This document shows positions 11,427 through 12,989 of a stretch of DNA of 12,989 nucleotides, piece by piece. The notes under the pieces were generated by a model. It was not told where the DNA came from and did no database searches. It saw nothing but the letters and a program-made list of their open reading frames with translations. Both the position numbers and the translations under genes were made by a program. The DNA is from Oscillospiraceae bacterium. GTDB taxonomy: Bacteria > Bacillota > Clostridia > Oscillospirales > Ruminococcaceae. Each line of letters begins with the position of its first letter. Position 1 is the stretch's first letter. The stretch lies in NCBI GenBank assembly GCA_900757485.1, contig CAAEOA010000263.1, positions 1 through 12,989 on the forward strand. The letters run 5' to 3'.

Positions 11427-12923
11427 ATGTCCAAAAAATATATCGTCGCCTTAGATCAGGGTACGACCAGTTCCCGTGCCATTATCTTTGACCAGGCGCA
11501 AAATGTGATCGGAACAGCACAAAGAGAATATACGCAATATTACCCAAAAGAAGGCTGGGTAGAGCACGATCCGATGGAAATTTACGCTTCTCAATACGGC
11601 GTTTTGATCGACGCTTTACTAATGAGCAGCATCCCGGCAGATGAAGTAGCCGCAATCGGTATTACTAACCAACGGGAAACCACCATTATCTGGGACAAGC
11701 ATACCGGCAAGCCGATCTATAACGCTATTGTATGGCAGTGCCGCCGTACTGCCGCCATCTGTGAAGAGCTGATTCAAGCAGGACTGAAGGACTACATAAA
11801 AGATAATACCGGTTTGATTATTGACGCATATTTCAGCGCCACAAAAATCAAATGGATCCTCGACCATGTTGAAGGAGCGCATGCCCGTGCAGAAAAAGGG
11901 GATTTACTGTTTGGAACAGTTGACACATGGCTGATGTGGAAGCTGTCGGGCGGAAAAATATTCGCAACTGATTATACCAATGCTTCCCGCACGATGATGT
12001 TTAATCTGCATACATTGCAGTGGGATGAGCGCATTCTGAAAGCACTGAACATCCCCCGATGTATCCTTCCCGAAGTAAAAAGCTCGGGAGAAATATACGG
12101 TATGGCGAGTATCAACGGTCATGAAGTTCCGATTGCAGGAGTAGCCGGCGATCAGCAGGCGGCGTTATTCGGGCAAAAATGCTTTGCAAAAGGAGATGCA
12201 AAAAACACTTACGGTACCGGATGTTTTCTGCTGATGAACACCGGTGAAGTGCCTTGCTTCAGCCTTTCCGGTATGTTAACAACCATATCCGCCACGCTCT
12301 CCGGAGAACCGACGCAATATGCCATTGAAGGCAGTGTGTTTACTGCAGGTGCAGTCGTGCAATGGCTGCGGGATGAAATGCGCCTAATAGACGAATCCTG
12401 CGATACGCAGTATTACGCAACAAAGGTTCCGGACAACGGAGGAGTTTATCTCGTTCCCGCATTTACCGGACTGGGCGCGCCTCACTGGGATATGTTTGCC
12501 CGAGGTATGATGATCGGCATCACCCGAGGTACCAATCGCGCTCACATGATCCGCGCAGCCTTAGAAGCGATTGCCTATCAATCAAAAGACCTGCTGGATG
12601 CCATCGTTTCGGATACCGGAATTAATCCGGAGCAATTAAAGGTGGACGGCGGCGCCAGTTCAAATGACTTTTTAATGCAGTTTCAGGCAGATATCTTAAA
12701 CAAACCGATCTGCAGACCATTATTGAAAGAAACCACCGCTTTAGGCGCAGCTTATCTCGCCGGCTTATCAACCGGATTTTGGAAAAACAAAGCCATGCTT
12801 CCGGCATCAGATAAAACAGAAAAAACTTACTATCCTCGTATGTGCGGCGAAGAACGAAACAAACTGCTGTCAGGATGGCACAAGGCAGTTGAACGCGCAA
12901 AATCCTGGGCAGAAGAAAACTAA
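11427..12923 (+). CDS. glpK: Glycerol kinase
   Basis: Phosphorylates glycerol to glycerol-3-phosphate in the cytoplasm (FGGY kinase family). The 498-aa length from ATG 11427 equals the family norm; TTG 11415 and GTG 11418 are in frame but lengthen it without conservation. GGTG 6 nt upstream is a weak ribosome binding site. Seen: ALDQGTTSSR phosphate loop (8-17), substrate residues Arg83-Glu84 (NQRETT), Trp104, Tyr136, catalytic Asp242 (GDQQAALFGQ), GTGCF (263-267) and the C-terminal VDGGASSNDFLMQ motif. The loop before Asp242 reads SINGHEVPIAG and lacks the YHFYG-type histidine motif through which HPr activates many Gram-positive glycerol kinases, so PTS control may be absent. It is the only plus-strand gene. 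No glpF, glpD or dehydrogenase gene follows within the window. Confidence 0.96.
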   Translation: MSKKYIVALDQGTTSSRAIIFDQAQNVIGTAQREYTQYYPKEGWVEHDPMEIYASQYGVLIDALLMSSIPADEVAAIGITNQRETTIIWDKHTGKPIYNAIVWQCRRTAAICEELIQAGLKDYIKDNTGLIIDAYFSATKIKWILDHVEGAHARAEKGDLLFGTVDTWLMWKLSGGKIFATDYTNASRTMMFNLHTLQWDERILKALNIPRCILPEVKSSGEIYGMASINGHEVPIAGVAGDQQAALFGQKCFAKGDAKNTYGTGCFLLMNTGEVPCFSLSGMLTTISATLSGEPTQYAIEGSVFTAGAVVQWLRDEMRLIDESCDTQYYATKVPDNGGVYLVPAFTGLGAPHWDMFARGMMIGITRGTNRAHMIRAALEAIAYQSKDLLDAIVSDTGINPEQLKVDGGASSNDFLMQFQADILNKPICRPLLKETTALGAAYLAGLSTGFWKNKAMLPASDKTEKTYYPRMCGEERNKLLSGWHKAVERAKSWAEEN

Positions 12924-12969
12924 TTTCTCATAAAAGCCTAAAACACAATGAAATTACGGGTATAAAAAT

Positions 12970-12989
12970 GCTCTGATAATAATCAGAGC
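12970..12989 (+). terminator. Probable glpK terminator, cut by the window end
   Basis: GCTCTGAT-AATA-ATCAGAGC is a perfect 8-bp hairpin 46 nt past the glpK stop, preceded by an A run. The T tract expected after it would lie outside the window. Confidence 0.6.

Overview
The window looks like a chromosomal segment of a moderately AT-rich anaerobic Clostridia-type Bacillota, perhaps Oscillospiraceae/Ruminococcaceae-like. The clues are purine-rich Shine-Dalgarno sites on nearly every gene, an RlmD with a long C-terminal tail, a TnpV-type transposon relic, half-size chromate and TSUP transporters, and a long extracellular solute-binding protein of the kind common in this group. The lineage is an inference from gene style, not a sequence match. 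All genes except glpK are on the minus strand.

Layout. (a) 1-2400: the 5' part of a secreted ABC solute-binding protein gene (it runs off the left edge) and a GH1 beta-glucosidase gene. Both have promoters overlapped by the same palindromic operator, GTTATACGTATAAC or a near copy, so they look like one glucoside regulon. (b) 2400-3190: an empty AT-rich stretch, then a broken tnpV relic interrupted by a 56-bp GC-rich structured insertion. (c) 3189-6081: two half-size ChrA-type transporters followed by rlmD (23S rRNA m5U methyltransferase), probably one transcript ending at a strong hairpin terminator. (d) 6202-6974: an unrecognised four-helix membrane protein between hairpins. (e) 7058-8013: two half-size TSUP (TauE/SafE-type) permeases, then a hairpin-dense block that may be a dispersed repeat. 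(f) 8106-11046: a compact operon manA - ROK glucokinase - mgsA - rhaM ending in a strong terminator. (g) 11047-12989: a 75-bp tandem duplication carrying two promoter-like sequences and four operator-like dyads, then glpK on the plus strand with its own promoter and the start of a terminator.

Functional theme. The left end imports and hydrolyses glucosides. The right end phosphorylates glucose (ROK kinase), interconverts mannose-6-P and fructose-6-P (ManA), interconverts rhamnose anomers (RhaM), phosphorylates glycerol (GlpK) and drains surplus dihydroxyacetone phosphate (MgsA). Rhamnose and glycerol breakdown both end at dihydroxyacetone phosphate, so placing mgsA here makes metabolic sense as an overflow valve.

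I see no CRISPR array, rRNA, tRNA or intact mobile element. The least explained parts are the regulatory DNA: the shared operator set, the 75-bp promoter/operator duplication, and the small structured elements at 3013-3068 and 7924-8004.
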